Source: Pseudomonadota bacterium (GTDB lineage: Bacteria; Pseudomonadota; Gammaproteobacteria; Burkholderiales; Burkholderiaceae_C). From it: a stretch of DNA of 58,718 nucleotides. A model generated the notes under the pieces. It was not told the DNA's origin and searched no databases. It saw only the letters and a program-made list of their open reading frames with translations. Positions within the stretch are counted from its first letter, which is position 1, and each line of letters begins with the position of its first letter. The translations under genes and the position numbers were made by a program. Shown here one piece after another: positions 11,769 through 20,904 of the stretch. The stretch covers positions 1-58,718 of the forward strand of contig JABBOE010000005.1 in the NCBI GenBank assembly GCA_019351955.1, in the 5' to 3' direction.

Positions 11769-13235
11769 ATGAAGCAAACGCTCAATCTCCGCCTCTCGCA
11801 ACATCTGGCGCTCACGCCCCAGTTGCAGCAATCCATCCGCCTCCTCCAGCTCTCCACCCTGGAGCTCCAGCAGGAAGTCGAGCAGATGTTGGAAGTTAAT
11901 CCGTTCCTTGAGCACGAGGAAGGTGACGCTGAATCCGAAACGCCAGCCGAAGCGCCGGCTGTGGCCGATACGGTCGATCCACGCAAGGAATCCACCGAAG
12001 AGACGCAAGAGCTCAAGCTCGACCGGGAAGACTGGCAATCTGGCGCGGAGCAGGGTGAGTGGGATGCGGCGCCAGGCGAGACTTGGCAGGGCAGCAGCGG
12101 CGAGGCCGACGATGACTTCGACCCCTTGGGCTTGGCTCATGTGAATATTGACCTGCGTGCCCATTTGCGCAGCCAGCTTGCTGGCTTGAGTCTGTCCTTG
12201 GCAGACCGTGGCGCGGCTGAAGCGATCATCGACTCGCTGGACGACGATGGCTATTTGCTGGAAGGTCCGGATCAGCTTGCCGCCGAACTCAATCCACAAG
12301 CCAGCGACGAAGACCGGGAGGCGCTCGCCGACGCACTGCGCATGGGACTTAAGCTCGTACAGAGCTTCGACCCTGCCGGTGTGGGCGCCACCACGCTTGC
12401 AGAGTGCATGTGCCTGCAGCTTGGCCGCGAACCGCCGAGCCCACAGCGCGATCTGGCCAAGGCGCTGTGCGCCGGCGGACACCTGGAGCTGCTGTCCAAG
12501 CGCGACTGGAAGCGCTTGTCTCGTGCCCTGGAAGCGGACGAGGCGGCGTTGCGTGACGCGCAGCAGCTTATCGCGCGTCTGGATCCGCACCCAGGCGCGC
12601 GCTTCGCGCCTTCGACCGCACAGGCCGTCACCCCCGACGTGATCGCTCAACGCGTGGGCCGCCGGTGGCGCGCAGTGCTCAACCCCGAGGTCATGCCCAA
12701 GCTGCGAATCAACAGCCTGTATGCCGATCTGCTGCGCCGCTCGCGCGACGGCGCAGGCCTTTCGGGACAGCTGCAGGAGGCGCGCTGGTTCGTTCGCAAT
12801 GTGCAGCAGCGCTTTGAAACCATCGAGCGTGTGGCGCAGGCGGTGATCGAGCGGCAACAGAACTTCTTTACTCACGGCGAACTCGGCATGCGTCCGCTGG
12901 TCCTGCGTGAAATCGCGGATGAACTAGGGCTGCACGAATCCACCATCTCGCGCGTGACCACGCAGAAATACGTGCTCACGCCCTATGGCACCTTCGAACT
13001 TAAATACTTCTTCGGCTCGGGCTTGGCGACCGATACGGGAGGCAATGCTTCGAGCACCGCGGTACGCGCCATTATTCGCGGTATGGTGCAGGAGGAAAAC
13101 CCGGCCGCGCCTTTGTCCGACGGCGAGATCGCCGAGCGGCTGGCCGCGCAAGGCATTAGTGTGGCCCGACGCACTGTTGCCAAGTACCGCGAAGCGCTGC
13201 GCATACCACCCACTGCACAGCGCAAGAGTGCCTAG
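11769..13235 (+). CDS. rpoN: RNA polymerase sigma-54 factor
   Basis: The alternative sigma factor for -24/-12 promoters that need an enhancer-binding AAA+ activator. It has 488 residues. Region I is LRLSQHLALTPQLQQSIRLL; an acidic region II follows at about 50-125; then come the core-binding and HTH domains; and the RpoN box ARRTVAKYRE is near the C-terminus. It starts 13 bp after lptB. The usual downstream partners hpf, ptsN and hprK are not here but 14.7 kb away (27917-29871). It converges on rfaE2. Confidence 0.97.
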   Translation: MKQTLNLRLSQHLALTPQLQQSIRLLQLSTLELQQEVEQMLEVNPFLEHEEGDAESETPAEAPAVADTVDPRKESTEETQELKLDREDWQSGAEQGEWDAAPGETWQGSSGEADDDFDPLGLAHVNIDLRAHLRSQLAGLSLSLADRGAAEAIIDSLDDDGYLLEGPDQLAAELNPQASDEDREALADALRMGLKLVQSFDPAGVGATTLAECMCLQLGREPPSPQRDLAKALCAGGHLELLSKRDWKRLSRALEADEAALRDAQQLIARLDPHPGARFAPSTAQAVTPDVIAQRVGRRWRAVLNPEVMPKLRINSLYADLLRRSRDGAGLSGQLQEARWFVRNVQQRFETIERVAQAVIERQQNFFTHGELGMRPLVLREIADELGLHESTISRVTTQKYVLTPYGTFELKYFFGSGLATDTGGNASSTAVRAIIRGMVQEENPAAPLSDGEIAERLAAQGISVARRTVAKYREALRIPPTAQRKSA

Positions 13236-13265
13236 GAGCCTGGCGTAGCGAGAGGCAAGAAAGGT

Positions 13266-13790
13266 TCAGTCCCGCCCGGCGCGAATGCGCTGCACGAGAT
13301 TGGTTGTGGAGCGGCCTGCCACCAAGGGAATGGCCAGAGCCTTTCCACCCCAGGTTCGCACCAGCGCCGTCTCAGCCAGGCTTTCAATGGCATAGTCGCC
13401 GCCCTTGACGTACACATCGGGGCGCACCTGCTCCAGAAGCGCAAGCGGTGTGCTTTCGTCAAATAGCGTAACCAGGTTCACGCTTTCCAGCGCCGCCAGC
13501 ACGACAGCACGATCGTCTTGCGGGTTAAGCGGGCGCTCCGAGCCCTTATTCAGGGTGCGCACCGAGCCATCGGAATTAAGGCCCACCATCAGGCTGGCCC
13601 CCAGAGCGCGAGCCTGCGCCAAATAGGTCACATGTCCACGGTGCAGGATGTCGAAGACCCCGTTGGTGAACACCAGAGGGCGCGGTAGGGCCGCCACGGC
13701 CCGAAGCAGCAGCGCCCCCGGGCAGATCTTCCGCAAGAAGGGGGGATCCACGAGCGCATTGGAGACTGGGTGACCGGACATGTTGTTCAT
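13266..13790 (-). CDS. rfaE2: D-glycero-beta-D-manno-heptose 1-phosphate adenylyltransferase
   Basis: This cytidylyltransferase-fold enzyme makes ADP-D-glycero-manno-heptose for the LPS inner core. It has 174 residues. The nucleotide-binding signature FTNGVFDILHRGH is at about 41-53, and the C-terminal RSTTNLVQRI motif is present. It is the stand-alone adenylyltransferase half of E. coli HldE; the kinase half must be encoded elsewhere. The start MNNMSGHP at 13790 is chosen over an upstream extension lacking family similarity; MSGHP at 13781 is an alternative. It converges on rpoN and is divergent from the ClC gene. Confidence 0.93.
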   Translation of the reverse strand: MNNMSGHPVSNALVDPPFLRKICPGALLLRAVAALPRPLVFTNGVFDILHRGHVTYLAQARALGASLMVGLNSDGSVRTLNKGSERPLNPQDDRAVVLAALESVNLVTLFDESTPLALLEQVRPDVYVKGGDYAIESLAETALVRTWGGKALAIPLVAGRSTTNLVQRIRAGRD

Positions 13791-13962
13791 TGTCGCAAAG
13801 CCGGAGCCGCACCCCGTTGTGCGCCTCATCAAACGGGGACGCGCGGGCACCGGCGCTCCGGTCATTCACCAATTTTCACGGTCTTCCGCCACGCGAGCCG
13901 ATACCATTTGCGCTTGCCGATTGCCTCGCCGCGACGGCCGCGCGCAACCTACCCGACACGTC

Positions 13963-15372
13963 ATGTCTGAATCCACCTTCTCGGACCGCCTGCACGCACT
14001 GCTCGCCCAAATGCGCTTTGGGCTTGATCCGATGGTGCCCATGATGCTGATTGCCGCTGCCGTCGGGTTCGTCAGCTCGGTGGCGGTGGAGGGATTTCGC
14101 CAGGCCATGTATGCGGTGATCCGGATATACAGCACGCATGAGCACCTGGTGGCGGCGGCAGCGGGATTGCCCCTATGGAAGCGGGCGCTCATTCCACCAA
14201 TCGCCGCCGTGATCGGTGGTCTCGTCATGTGGGCTGGGCACCGCTGGATCAAGCGCCCGCGCGGCCCGGAGTACATGGAGGCGGTGCGTGTGGGCGATGG
14301 GCGGCTGCCGCTGGTTCCCAACCTCGTGCGCACGGGTTCGTCGCTGGTGGCAGTGAGCGGAGGCATCACCATCGGCCGCGAAGGTACGATGATTCAGTTT
14401 GCCTCGGTGATCTCATCCATCATCGGGCGGATTGGCCACGCCGACGCGGCGCACCAACGGCTGATCGTGGCCTGCGGCGCAGCGGCGGGTTTCGCGGGTG
14501 CCTACCACGCACCCATCGCAGGAACTCTGTTCGTCGCCGAAATCATCCTCGGAGGATTGCCGCTGCGTGAGATTGCCGCGGTGCTGGTGGCAGCTGTGAT
14601 CGGTGAGCTGACGACGCAAAGTCTTTTCGCCACGGGCCCGCTGTATTTGGCGCACGCGGTGCCGCCAGTGAGCTTCATTGATCTCGTGGATGCCTCGCTT
14701 CTGGGCCTTCTCGCGGGTTTCGTCGGCCCGATGTTCCTCTGGCTCCTCGACAGCTCGCGGCGCAAATACCAGTCACTCGTCACGTTCCTGCCGCTGCGCA
14801 TGGGACTGGCGGGCCTCGTTATCGGCTTACTGTCATTGCTCATGCCGGAGGTGTGGGGCAACGGTTACAGCGTCGTTCAATCGTTCCTTGTCGAGCATTG
14901 GGCGCTGTCCACCGTGGCGGCCGTATTCCTGCTGCGCACCATCGCCGTCACCGCAGCAAGCGCGGCGGGCATCCCGGGCGGTGTGCTCACGCCCACGTTG
15001 GCCCTGGGAGGGGCATTGGGTCTGATGGTGTCCCATCTTTTTCTCGTGCCCGAGGCGAGCCACTCCCAGGCCCTGTGGACTCTCGTGGGCATGGGCAGCC
15101 TGTTGGCCGCGACCACCCACGCCCCAGCCATGTCCGCCATCATGGTTTTCGAGATCACCCGCAACTACAACGTGGTGATGGCCGCGATGCCCGCGTGCGT
15201 GATTGCCTCTGTGATTGGCAGCCTGCTGCGCCATCGCTCCGTCTACGCCGAGGCGCTGGGCCTCAGAGAGGGCGAGCATGGTGCGTTTGGTCCTGTTTCG
15301 GAAGGCGCCTTTCCAAGCGCAGCCCCCTTGGATCCGAAGTCACTAGCGGCACGCAACAGCACCGCGGAATGA
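13963..15372 (+). CDS. ClC-family chloride channel or H+/Cl- antiporter
   Basis: An integral membrane anion transporter of 469 residues with 10 or more hydrophobic helices. Family motifs are the ion-path segment GGITIGREGTMIQFAS, with the gating Glu of GREG(P/T) kept; AAAGFAGAYHAPIAGTLFVAE; and AAGIPGGVLTPTLALGGALG. The first selectivity motif is not a clear GSGIP: the region reads RPRGPEYMEAV. There are no C-terminal CBS domains. The start MSESTFSDR is taken because upstream sequence in frame is not hydrophobic or conserved. It stands alone between rfaE2 and the light-regulator gene. Confidence 0.92.
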   Translation: MSESTFSDRLHALLAQMRFGLDPMVPMMLIAAAVGFVSSVAVEGFRQAMYAVIRIYSTHEHLVAAAAGLPLWKRALIPPIAAVIGGLVMWAGHRWIKRPRGPEYMEAVRVGDGRLPLVPNLVRTGSSLVAVSGGITIGREGTMIQFASVISSIIGRIGHADAAHQRLIVACGAAAGFAGAYHAPIAGTLFVAEIILGGLPLREIAAVLVAAVIGELTTQSLFATGPLYLAHAVPPVSFIDLVDASLLGLLAGFVGPMFLWLLDSSRRKYQSLVTFLPLRMGLAGLVIGLLSLLMPEVWGNGYSVVQSFLVEHWALSTVAAVFLLRTIAVTAASAAGIPGGVLTPTLALGGALGLMVSHLFLVPEASHSQALWTLVGMGSLLAATTHAPAMSAIMVFEITRNYNVVMAAMPACVIASVIGSLLRHRSVYAEALGLREGEHGAFGPVSEGAFPSAAPLDPKSLAARNSTAE

Positions 15373-15593
15373 GCGCGAGAGGAGAAAGCCACTGGGCCGA
15401 GGAACGCGATCGCGGGTCAGTGTCTGGCAGCCAGAACGGTCGCGCTGGAGCGCCAATACGGCTAGCCGCCCAGTCGTGGGAGCATTGGCGCGGTGGCGCC
15501 ACCTTGTGACGGCCGACCATGCGGCATGGCCCGCACCTTGCACGTGGTGCTCGAGGGTTTTGCGGCAAGCACGGGCGATCCCGCCACTGCCCA
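15373..15593. other. Convergent intergenic region after the ClC gene
   Basis: About 220 bp between convergent genes. It contains short GC-rich dyads such as GGCGCGGTGGCGCC near 15487-15500 but no T-run terminator and no gene that I recognise. Confidence 0.4.
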
Positions 15594-16556
15594 TCAGTCG
15601 GTCGCAGGCGCATGGCTGGCGCGCCAATCAGCGGCCGCCTCTGCCAAAGACGCGAGTGCACGGACCACACGCACACCGGCCGGCGCACGTTTGAGTGCGG
15701 GTGCCGAACCTCCTGCCCAGAGTTCGACGCCGGACGGAAGCCTTTCGCGCAACTCCGTCAGCGCATCCAGGACCTGCGCCTGCGTGGGCACGCTGGAAAA
15801 ACTCAGGACCAGCACATCGCTGCGGTGGGCCTGGGCAGCCAGAAGCATGTTCCACACGGGTGTCTGCACGCCCAATGACACGCATTGGCACCCCTCCAGC
15901 ACCAGCATGGCCTCGGCCATGAGAAGGCCCAGCCCATGCGGCTCATTCGGGATCGTCGTGAGCAATACGCGCGGTCGCGCTGCGGCCGGCATGTCCGTGC
16001 TCGGCACGCCAGAAATCCCGGCTCGCAGTACGCGGTGCACGGTTTCGGAAAATTGATGTTCCTCGAAGATCTCCAGATCACCGCGCATCCACGCTTCGCC
16101 CACTTCGGTTACAAGCGGGGCAACGACTTCAGCGACGAAGCGCCCTAGACCCAGGCGCATCTGACTTTGCAGCAGCTCGCGACGCAGGCGCTCGGCGTCG
16201 TGCTGCTTGAGCAATTCCAGGTAGAAGCGCGCCGTTGGAACTTCGCCTCCCCTTGCGCTCGAAGGCGCTGCACCGCTGTGCGCTCCCGCATGTTCGCGCA
16301 CGAGGGCCTCAAGCTGCTCCACCGGCAGCTGCACGATACGGCCCGGCCGATGCCCGGCGCTCATTAATCGCTTGATCAGGAGCAGCTTCTCAAGCTGCTC
16401 CGGCGGATACAGGCGCTCGTCCAACGTCCCCCGCAGTGGCATGGGGAAACCGTAGCGACGCTCCCAGACACGCAACGTGTCCTTCGGGATCCCCGTATCG
16501 CGCTCGACCGCCGCAATGCTCACGGTCAACGCAATGGAATGCGAGCGCTCACTCAT
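15594..16556 (-). CDS. LitR/CarH-like MerR regulator with cobalamin-binding photosensor domain
   Basis: A 320-residue regulator. The N-terminal MerR helix-turn-helix (SIAAVERDTGIPKDTLRVWERRYGFP, residues 13-38) is of the CarA/CarH/LitR type. The C-terminal part has both B12 signatures of this family: Wx9EH (Trp156 to Glu166-His167, in the four-helix cap) and ExHxxG (Glu205-His207-Gly210), whose His is the lower axial cobalt ligand. Characterised members bind adenosylcobalamin, repress in the dark and release DNA in light. An in-frame ATG at 16616 would add 20 residues; 16556 gives the usual N-terminus. It is divergent from the gpx-folE2-lipid gene run and has paired palindromes in its promoter region. 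Light sensing is inferred from motifs. Confidence 0.88.
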   Translation of the reverse strand: MSERSHSIALTVSIAAVERDTGIPKDTLRVWERRYGFPMPLRGTLDERLYPPEQLEKLLLIKRLMSAGHRPGRIVQLPVEQLEALVREHAGAHSGAAPSSARGGEVPTARFYLELLKQHDAERLRRELLQSQMRLGLGRFVAEVVAPLVTEVGEAWMRGDLEIFEEHQFSETVHRVLRAGISGVPSTDMPAAARPRVLLTTIPNEPHGLGLLMAEAMLVLEGCQCVSLGVQTPVWNMLLAAQAHRSDVLVLSFSSVPTQAQVLDALTELRERLPSGVELWAGGSAPALKRAPAGVRVVRALASLAEAAADWRASHAPATD

Positions 16557-16667
16557 CGACGAGTCAGCAAGGCAATGGCATGAATCTAAAAGGTCGGGAT
16601 TGACGTTGATGGGCATAGGGCTGAGCGCGAGGTTGCACGTTTGCCTGGCAACATCCTAGGCGCAGCT

Positions 16668-16738
16668 GGACAATTGCAGATAAAACCCCTTTGTTGTCCA
16701 GGACAAATTGAGCATCGATTGTATTTTGTCTAGGACAT
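16668..16738. promoter_or_regulatory. Candidate operator array of the LitR-like regulator
   Basis: The divergent region has a perfect palindrome, TTGTCC-A-GGACAA (16694-16706), and a near-identical second copy, TTGTCTAGGACAT (16726-16738), starting 32 bp downstream. A half-site GGACAA lies at 16668-16673. The three GGACA(A/T) half-sites are 33 and 32 bp apart, about three helical turns, so proteins bound to them would lie on one face of DNA. MerR regulators of this class bind as cooperative multimers to repeated sites. The sites lie between the regulator and gpx and could control both. No convincing -35/-10 pair could be fixed. Confidence 0.62.
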
Positions 16739-16795
16739 CCTGCATCATCCACCCCACGTCACCAAGTCTCGCCCACCCCAAACCGGAATATCGTG

Positions 16796-17407
16796 ATGCG
16801 CCCATTCATAGCGTTTGCAACCACCTTTTTGCTGAGTTGTTTCGGATTTGACCCAAGCGCCCATGCAGCAGGAGCTCTGGCGTCGCCCCCCCTGCATACA
16901 ACCGCACCCGTGGCGTCCGGCACTTGCCCGTCCCTGCTCAACCAAACCGTTCGACGTTTACAGGACGACAAGCCCATCGACATGTGCCAGTACGCCGGAA
17001 AGGTCGTCTTGGTCGTCAACACCGCGAGTTACTGTGGCTTCACGCCGCAATACAAGGGCCTGGAGGCGCTGTACAGCAAGTACGGACCGCAAGGGTTGGT
17101 GGTGCTGGGCTTTCCGTCGAACGACTTCAACCAGGAAATGAAGGATCCAGGCAAGATCGCTGCGTTCTGCAAGGACACCTACAACGTTCAGTTCCCCATG
17201 TTTGCTCCCTCGCATGTGACGGAACCCAATCCGAATGACCTTTTCAAGAAACTCATCGCCGCCTCCGGCGACCAGCCAAAGTGGAACTTCTACAAGTATT
17301 TGATTAACCGCGAAGGCAAGGTCGTGGCGGTTTATTCCAGTCTGACGACGCCGGAAAACACAGCGTTCATCAGCAAGATTGAAGCCCTCCTCAAGCAAAA
17401 AGGCTGA
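16796..17407 (+). CDS. Glutathione peroxidase-family protein, exported
   Basis: A thiol peroxidase of 203 residues with a Sec signal peptide (cleavage near AHAAG, residue 25), so it acts in the periplasm. The peroxidatic Cys is Cys80 in [16 protein letters not shown] possible resolving Cys is Cys125. Trp163-Asn164 in KWNFYKYL complete the site. The usual Gln of FPCNQF is Asp110 (FPSNDF). Bacterial homologues often use thioredoxin rather than glutathione. ATG 16796 is preferred over the adjacent GTG 16793. It is the first gene after the LitR-like divergent promoter region, which fits an oxidative or photo-oxidative role. Confidence 0.9.
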   Translation: MRPFIAFATTFLLSCFGFDPSAHAAGALASPPLHTTAPVASGTCPSLLNQTVRRLQDDKPIDMCQYAGKVVLVVNTASYCGFTPQYKGLEALYSKYGPQGLVVLGFPSNDFNQEMKDPGKIAAFCKDTYNVQFPMFAPSHVTEPNPNDLFKKLIAASGDQPKWNFYKYLINREGKVVAVYSSLTTPENTAFISKIEALLKQKG

Positions 17408-17532
17408 GGTCTGCAGGCTCACGCGACGCTTTTCGCAGCGGTCGCCGCGTCGGCGCAGCACCCGCACTCCCGTCTTTGCAACGTGCCGATTTGCCCCATG
17501 CATTTTGGCACAACCCTTCGAAAGGACAGCAG

Positions 17533-18354
17533 ATGAACGCCCCAGAAAAGATCTTCCAAAGCGCCACACCGTTGCCCGACATTCAATCCACCGTTGACCG
17601 TCGGAACCTGCCCATTCAGCAAGTGGGCGTCAAGGGCGTTCGTTACCCGGTGCTTATCCGCACCAAGGGCGGCTCAGCCCAGCCAAGCGTCGCGACTTTT
17701 GACCTGTACGTTGGCCTGCCCTCCGACACGAAGGGGACCCACATGTCACGCTTCGTCGAACTCCTCGAAGCGCAAACCGGCGAGACCCTCCATCCTGGCA
17801 GCCTGCGCACCATGTTCTCTCAGATGCTTGAGCGCCTTGAGGCCGAGGAGGGCGAGATCACGCTCAGCTTCACCTACTTCATGCAGAAAAAGGCACCAGT
17901 GTCCGGTGTGAGCAGCCTGCTGGATTACGAGGTGAAGCTGCACATCGCTGGCCGCGCCGGTGAGGCCGCGAAGGTGCAACAGACCGTCCAGGTGCCGGTG
18001 ACCAGCCTTTGCCCCTGCTCACGCGAGATTTCCAATTACGGCGCGCACAACCAGCGCTCGCACCTCACACTCGCAGTTGAGCTCAACGCCGACATGCACT
18101 TGGAGGAGCTGATCCGCATTGCGGAGACCTCAGCGTCATGCGAACTCTGGGGCCTGCTCAAGCGTCCGGATGAAAAGCATGTCACGGAGCGCGCCTACGA
18201 CAACCCAAAATTCGTCGAGGACCTTGTCCGCGATGTGGCGCTCGTCCTTCGATCAGACCCGCGTGTTGACGCCTTCAGCGTGGCTTCCGAGAACTTCGAG
18301 TCGATCCACAACCATTCGGCCTACGCGCGCATCACGTTCGCGCGTGCAGCATGA
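17533..18354 (+). CDS. folE2: GTP cyclohydrolase FolE2 (type IB)
   Basis: Catalyses GTP to dihydroneopterin triphosphate, the first step of tetrahydrofolate synthesis. It has 273 residues; the conserved catalytic block [19 protein letters not shown] (residues 159-177) holds the active-site Cys and His. FolE2 tolerates low zinc and is often zinc-regulated elsewhere; no clear Zur box is seen here. AAAGGACAG is 4-12 bp before the ATG. It lies second in the run behind the LitR-like promoter. A link to light could be folate-type antenna cofactor or repair metabolism, but no photolyase is present in the window, so this is inference. Confidence 0.94.
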   Translation: MNAPEKIFQSATPLPDIQSTVDRRNLPIQQVGVKGVRYPVLIRTKGGSAQPSVATFDLYVGLPSDTKGTHMSRFVELLEAQTGETLHPGSLRTMFSQMLERLEAEEGEITLSFTYFMQKKAPVSGVSSLLDYEVKLHIAGRAGEAAKVQQTVQVPVTSLCPCSREISNYGAHNQRSHLTLAVELNADMHLEELIRIAETSASCELWGLLKRPDEKHVTERAYDNPKFVEDLVRDVALVLRSDPRVDAFSVASENFESIHNHSAYARITFARAA

Positions 18355-18664
18355 ATTCACACTCCACGGCTCGCCGTATCGGCATATCAAGGCGTTCGCT
18401 CAGGGTTGCCCTGAGCGACGTCGCCCATCCCCCACGCACTCACGGCGCCATGACCCATCACCTCGCCGAACGCTTCGATGCCCGAGGTCAAGCAGCGCCC
18501 GCTGCTTTGCCGCATCGGATCATGGTCGCACCGACGCCCTGCATTGGCCGCCTCCCCATGCCGCGCCTCGGCAGCATTTCTGCATCGCCCGTGTACCGCG
18601 GCGCCTCCACGGTGCCCCGTCAGCACATGCCGACGCAGCGTTCGACCCCCGCCTCCGCCACGCC
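18355..18664 (+). other. Gap between folE2 and the amine oxidase gene, with a hairpin
   Basis: This 310-bp gap contains a perfect 10-bp inverted repeat, TCGCTCAGGG (18396-18405) and CCCTGAGCGA (18409-18418), with a 3-nt loop and no T-run, 42 bp after folE2. It could be a processing or pausing site. A 105-codon frame starting at 18351 overlaps the folE2 stop but is low-complexity and has no recognisable domain, so I do not call it. An internal promoter for the downstream genes is possible. Confidence 0.5.
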
Positions 18665-19990
18665 ATGATGCGCGTGGCAATTGTCGGCTCCGGGATCGCA
18701 GGCCTCGCGGCAGCGTGGCAGCTACGGGGGCACGCGCGAGTCACCGTGTTCGAGGCTGGGAGTCATTTCGGCGGGCATGCGCAAACCGTCGATGCCACGG
18801 TTGGCGGCATCACCCACCCCGTTGACACCGGCTTTCTCGTCCTGAACCGCCGCACCTATCCGGGCCTGCTTGGCCTATTCGCGCAACTTGACGTCCCCAT
18901 TGCGGAGTCCGACATGTCGTTCTCTGTGCAGCGGGCGCTTCCGGGAGGGGGTCAGCTCGAATGGAGCGGCGCGAGCCTCAACACGGTTTTCGCGCAGCGC
19001 TCGAATGTCCTGCGCCCGCGCTTTTGGGGCATGCTCAGGGACATCCTCCGTTTTAACCGCGAGGCGACTGCCCTTGCCGAGGCGCATGAAGGCCTCAGCC
19101 GCGAAGCACGCAACGTTGGCGAATTCTTGCGAGACGGTCGCTACAGCGAGGAATTTGCACACTCATACTTCCTGCCGATGGCCGCGTGCATCTGGTCCTG
19201 CCCCACGAAGCAGATTCTGGACTTTCCCGTGTCGACCATGGTGCGCTTTTGTCATAACCACGGTCTTCTGCAGGTGGACGATAGACCCCAATGGCTCACC
19301 GTGCGCGGCGGTTCGAGGCAATATGTGCAGCGCATCGTTGGACACCTTGCCGACGCCCGGCTGCAAACGCCCGTTCGGCGCATCAAGCGCTTCGATGTGG
19401 GTGTTGAGGTCAGCACCGACGCAGGCACCGAATGGTTCGACCATGTGGTACTCGCCTGTCACAGCGACCAGGCCCTGCGCCTGCTCGCCGACCCGAGCGA
19501 CGACGAGCGGACGGTGCTCGCTGCCATCACGTATCAGCCGAACCGTGCTGTGCTCCACACCGATAGCCGCGTGCTGCCCCGAAGCCGCAAGGCTTGGGCG
19601 GCATGGAACTATGAAAGCGCACAGGCAAGTGCAAACCTTGAGAGCCCCACGGTGTGCCTGCATTACCTCATCAATAAACTGCAGCCTGTGCCCTTCAAGC
19701 AACCCGTCATCGTCTCCCTCAATCCACGACGCGAGCTTGATCCGCGCTGTGTCTTGAGGGATATCAGCTACGCGCACCCAGTGTTCGATGCCGCTGCGAT
19801 CGCCGCCCAGAGGCATGTGGGCGCATTGCAGGGGCTGCGCCGCACGTATTACTGCGGCGCATGGTGTGGATACGGGTTCCACGAAGACGGCTTGCAAGCG
19901 GGCTACGCTGCGGCGGACGCACTGCTGACGCAAATTCGGCGCCACCCCACGCAATCCGTGCGTGAAGCGGTGCCGGCGGGGGCGCAATGA
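18665..19990 (+). CDS. FAD-dependent amine oxidase-like protein (COG2907 type)
   Basis: A flavoprotein of about 441 residues. The N-terminal Rossmann motif VAIVGSGIAGLAAAW (GxGxxG at 8-13) and the acidic residue ending the second strand (VFEAGSHFGGHA) define an FAD-binding amine-oxidase or desaturase-like fold. The C-terminus has the FAD-closing YYCGAWCGYGFHEDGLQAG. It stands directly upstream of DUF1365 and a CFA-like gene; this trio recurs in proteobacterial light- and singlet-oxygen-responsive clusters. The substrate is unknown; a membrane-lipid acyl chain is a reasonable guess from context. Its stop overlaps the next start. Confidence 0.9.
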   Translation: MMRVAIVGSGIAGLAAAWQLRGHARVTVFEAGSHFGGHAQTVDATVGGITHPVDTGFLVLNRRTYPGLLGLFAQLDVPIAESDMSFSVQRALPGGGQLEWSGASLNTVFAQRSNVLRPRFWGMLRDILRFNREATALAEAHEGLSREARNVGEFLRDGRYSEEFAHSYFLPMAACIWSCPTKQILDFPVSTMVRFCHNHGLLQVDDRPQWLTVRGGSRQYVQRIVGHLADARLQTPVRRIKRFDVGVEVSTDAGTEWFDHVVLACHSDQALRLLADPSDDERTVLAAITYQPNRAVLHTDSRVLPRSRKAWAAWNYESAQASANLESPTVCLHYLINKLQPVPFKQPVIVSLNPRRELDPRCVLRDISYAHPVFDAAAIAAQRHVGALQGLRRTYYCGAWCGYGFHEDGLQAGYAAADALLTQIRRHPTQSVREAVPAGAQ

Positions 19991-20904
19991 GCCCGATGAA
20001 TTTCCTGAAACCCCGCGCCCAACTCGGAGGTGGTGGCGCCACAACGAGGCGGAAGGTGCACACGCGCCCCAGCCAGGCAGAGCCCGCGAGCGCTTCCGCG
20101 ACTCCCATGATCGCGCACGGCGTGGTTCACCACCAGCGCCTGCGTCCCGCGCTCCATCGTTTCACCCATCGCGTGTTCTTCCTGATGTTGCCCATGCGCA
20201 CCCTGGCCAACGATCCAGAGCTTTTGTGCATCCCGCGCAACCGGCTCGGGCTTGTCAGCTTTCACGACTGCGACCACGGCGACGGTGGTCCTGACTGTCA
20301 GGCCTGGCTGCTCAGCCTGCTGCATGACCAAGGGATCATGGATGCCGACGGTGAGATTTGGTTGCAGACATTCCCCCGTGTGCTGGGCTACGTCTTCAAT
20401 CCAGTGAGCTTTTGGTACTGCCACAGGGCCGACGGTACGCTGTGCGCCATCCTTGCCGAGGTCAACAACACCTTCGGCGAGCGCCATTGCTACTTGCTCA
20501 CGTCGGCATCGCAGGACGGCGCGCAGGGAACTGTAGCCTGGGGACAGGAACTGCGTGCCTCCAAGGTATTCCACGTCTCGCCGTTCTGCGCCGTGGCAGG
20601 AACCTACCGATTCCGCTTCCTGCGCCGGGGTCGCGTCGCGCCGCAAGACCACAGCGAGCTGGAACTCGAGCGCATGGTGGCGCGCATCGACCACGACGAT
20701 GCCCAAGGACCCCTTGTCTTAACAAGTATCAGCGGAGTGCTGCGCCCACTCACGGCGGCGAGCGCACGCGCCGCCGTGGTCGCTCACCCCTTCATGACGG
20801 TGGGGGTCATGGCCGGCATTCACTGGCAGGCGTTCAAGCTGTGGCGCAAGCGCGTGCCCTTCTTTTCCAAGCCGGCTCGGCCTCGAAGCGAGGTGACGCG
20901 ATGA
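19987..20904 (+). CDS. DUF1365 protein
   Basis: A 305-residue member of DUF1365 (COG3496). Seen motifs are GVVHHQRLRPALHRFTHRVF near residue 45, RVLGYVFNPVSFWYC and EVNNTFGERHCYLL. About 40 residues of low-complexity N-terminus precede the conserved start (MIAHGVVHH, at about residue 41), so translation might begin later. The ATG overlaps the preceding stop (ATGA) and its own stop overlaps the next ATG, showing translational coupling with the oxidase and the methyltransferase. The biochemical function of the family is not established; the linkage implies lipid modification. Confidence 0.88.
   Translation: MSPMNFLKPRAQLGGGGATTRRKVHTRPSQAEPASASATPMIAHGVVHHQRLRPALHRFTHRVFFLMLPMRTLANDPELLCIPRNRLGLVSFHDCDHGDGGPDCQAWLLSLLHDQGIMDADGEIWLQTFPRVLGYVFNPVSFWYCHRADGTLCAILAEVNNTFGERHCYLLTSASQDGAQGTVAWGQELRASKVFHVSPFCAVAGTYRFRFLRRGRVAPQDHSELELERMVARIDHDDAQGPLVLTSISGVLRPLTAASARAAVVAHPFMTVGVMAGIHWQAFKLWRKRVPFFSKPARPRSEVTR

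Noticed and set aside
18635-18664. tRNA-like GTTCGA...CCGCCA stretch
   Set aside because: The flanks cannot form a T-stem or an acceptor stem.
18351-18668. 105-codon frame overlapping the folE2 stop
   Set aside because: It begins with ATGA overlap, but the protein is low-complexity, has no domain and no ribosome site beyond the overlap.
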